DNA of 5,670 bases, taken from positions 1 through 5,670 of the forward strand of contig CAMKZP010000265.1 in assembly GCA_946477805.1 (NCBI GenBank), read 5' to 3'. Positions 4,780 to 5,670 of the stretch are shown one piece after another. The first letter of the stretch is position 1, and each line of letters starts with the position of its first letter. Source of the stretch: an uncultured Enterobacter sp. (lineage in GTDB: Bacteria; Pseudomonadota; Gammaproteobacteria; Enterobacterales; Enterobacteriaceae). The notes beneath the pieces are model-generated. The model was not told where the DNA came from. It saw only the letters and a program-made list of their open reading frames with translations, and searched no databases. The position numbers were made by a program, and so were the translations under genes.

Positions 4780-5649
4780 ATGCGGACGTATCTGGGTTGG
4801 TTACTGGCGGCGGTTGCGCTGCCCTTCACGGCATATGCGCAGGAAGCAACGATAAAAGAGGTACACGATAAACCTGCCGTTCACGGCAGCATTATTGCGA
4901 ACCTGCTCCAGGAGCATGACAATCCGTTCACGCTCTACCCGTACGACACCAACTACGTTATTTACACCCAGAGCAGCGATATCAATAAAGAGGCGATAAG
5001 TTCCTATAACTGGTCTGATAACGCGCGTAAGGACGAAGTGAAGTTCCAGCTGAGCCTCGCGTTCCCGTTCTGGCGGGGGATTTTAGGGCCGAACTCGGTG
5101 CTCGGTGCCTCTTACACGCAGAAGTCCTGGTGGCAGCTTTCGAACAGCGGAGAATCTTCACCGTTCCGTGAGACCAACTACGAGCCGCAGCTGTTCCTCG
5201 GTTTCGCAACGGACTACGAATTCGCGGGCTGGACGCTGCGTGACGTTGAGGTGGGCTTTAACCACGACTCCAACGGCCGCTCCGACCCCACCTCCCGCAG
5301 CTGGAACCGCGCCTATACTCGCCTGATGGCGCAGAACGGTAACTTCATGGTGGAAGTGAAGCCGTGGTACGTAGTGGGTGACACGGACGATAACCCGGAT
5401 ATCACCAAATACATGGGCTATTATCAACTCAAAGTGGGCTACCAGCTGGGCGACGCGGTGCTGAGCGCGAAGGGCCAGTACAACTGGAATACCGGCTACG
5501 GCGGTGCGGAAGTGGGGTTAAGTTATCCCATGACCAAACACGTACGCATCTATACTCAGGTGTACAGCGGATACGGCGAGTCGCTGATCGACTACAACTT
5601 CAACCAGACCCGCGTGGGTGTGGGCGTCATGCTGAACGATATTTTCTAA
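4780..5649 (+). CDS. pldA: Outer-membrane phospholipase A (OMPLA, PldA)
   Basis: Ca2+-dependent outer-membrane phospholipase A1/A2 that degrades phospholipids mislocalised to the outer leaflet and feeds fatty-acid signals back to LPS synthesis. The 289 residues equal the E. coli length. A signal peptide occupies residues 1-20, with cleavage after AYA before QEAT. The mature part is a 12-stranded barrel ending in the C-terminal Phe (LNDIF) recognised by the BAM complex. The catalytic triad is intact: H162, S164 (in NHDSNGRSDPTSRSWN) and N176. The Ca2+ and dimer-site residues S126, R167, S172 and D204 are also present. The enzyme is inactive as a monomer and active as a Ca2+-bound dimer. The start is supported by AGGAGA (4765-4770), nine bases before the ATG. 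The gene is divergent from yigI. In E. coli recQ follows, but only 21 bases remain here and none of it is visible. Confidence 0.98.
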   Translation: MRTYLGWLLAAVALPFTAYAQEATIKEVHDKPAVHGSIIANLLQEHDNPFTLYPYDTNYVIYTQSSDINKEAISSYNWSDNARKDEVKFQLSLAFPFWRGILGPNSVLGASYTQKSWWQLSNSGESSPFRETNYEPQLFLGFATDYEFAGWTLRDVEVGFNHDSNGRSDPTSRSWNRAYTRLMAQNGNFMVEVKPWYVVGDTDDNPDITKYMGYYQLKVGYQLGDAVLSAKGQYNWNTGYGGAEVGLSYPMTKHVRIYTQVYSGYGESLIDYNFNQTRVGVGVMLNDIF

Positions 5650-5670
5650 GTCGCTCGAATGTTTTTGCGT

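Noticed and set aside
4670..4855. 61-codon ORF upstream of and overlapping pldA
   Set aside because: It overlaps the pldA signal-peptide codons in another frame, has no convincing RBS, and its translation looks like untranslated leader followed by out-of-frame pldA (Arg-rich end).
5650..5670. Possible pldA terminator or recQ start
   Set aside because: Only 21 bases remain after the stop. There is a short T-run but no stem before it, and no start of a following gene can be recognised.

Overview
This is an ordinary chromosomal segment from a gamma-proteobacterium of the family Enterobacteriaceae. The encoded proteins are close to those I remember for Escherichia coli K-12 (UvrD, CorA, RarD, YigI, PldA), and the order is the familiar uvrD-corA-...-rarD-yigI-pldA neighbourhood. 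The fairly high GC and codon use of the genes, a GCCCGG...CCGGGC type REP, and the absence of yigF and yigG between corA and rarD suggest an Enterobacter-, Leclercia- or Klebsiella-like genome rather than E. coli itself. The genus is an inference.

Layout: (1) 1-1825, the 3' five-sixths of uvrD (DNA helicase II), cut by the left window edge. (2) 1826-2181, a 356-base gap that is the long corA 5' leader. It holds a 47-codon leader ORF that I take to be corL, and several mutually exclusive hairpins, one of which contains the corL stop codon. (3) 2182-3132, corA, the main Mg2+ channel. (4) 3133-3203, a short convergent gap filled by paired, inverted REP sequences. (5) 3204-4100, rarD, on the minus strand. 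(6) 4152-4619, yigI, minus strand, upstream of rarD and probably co-transcribed with it. (7) 4620-4779, the divergent yigI/pldA intergenic region. (8) 4780-5649, pldA, the outer-membrane phospholipase. The last 21 bases hold no recognisable feature.

The genes are mostly unrelated housekeeping functions: DNA repair, magnesium uptake, an orphan DMT transporter, acyl-CoA hydrolysis, and outer-membrane lipid quality control. yigI and pldA both touch fatty-acyl metabolism and share an intergenic control region, but a functional link is only inference.

I see no undescribed system such as a defence island, phage, toxin-antitoxin pair or CRISPR array. The most interesting part is the corA leader. 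In Salmonella this leader is reported to control Rho-dependent termination through translation of corL, and here the stop codon of the leader ORF sits inside a strong 11-bp stem. The second most interesting item is an inverted repeat that closes exactly against the rarD start codon.
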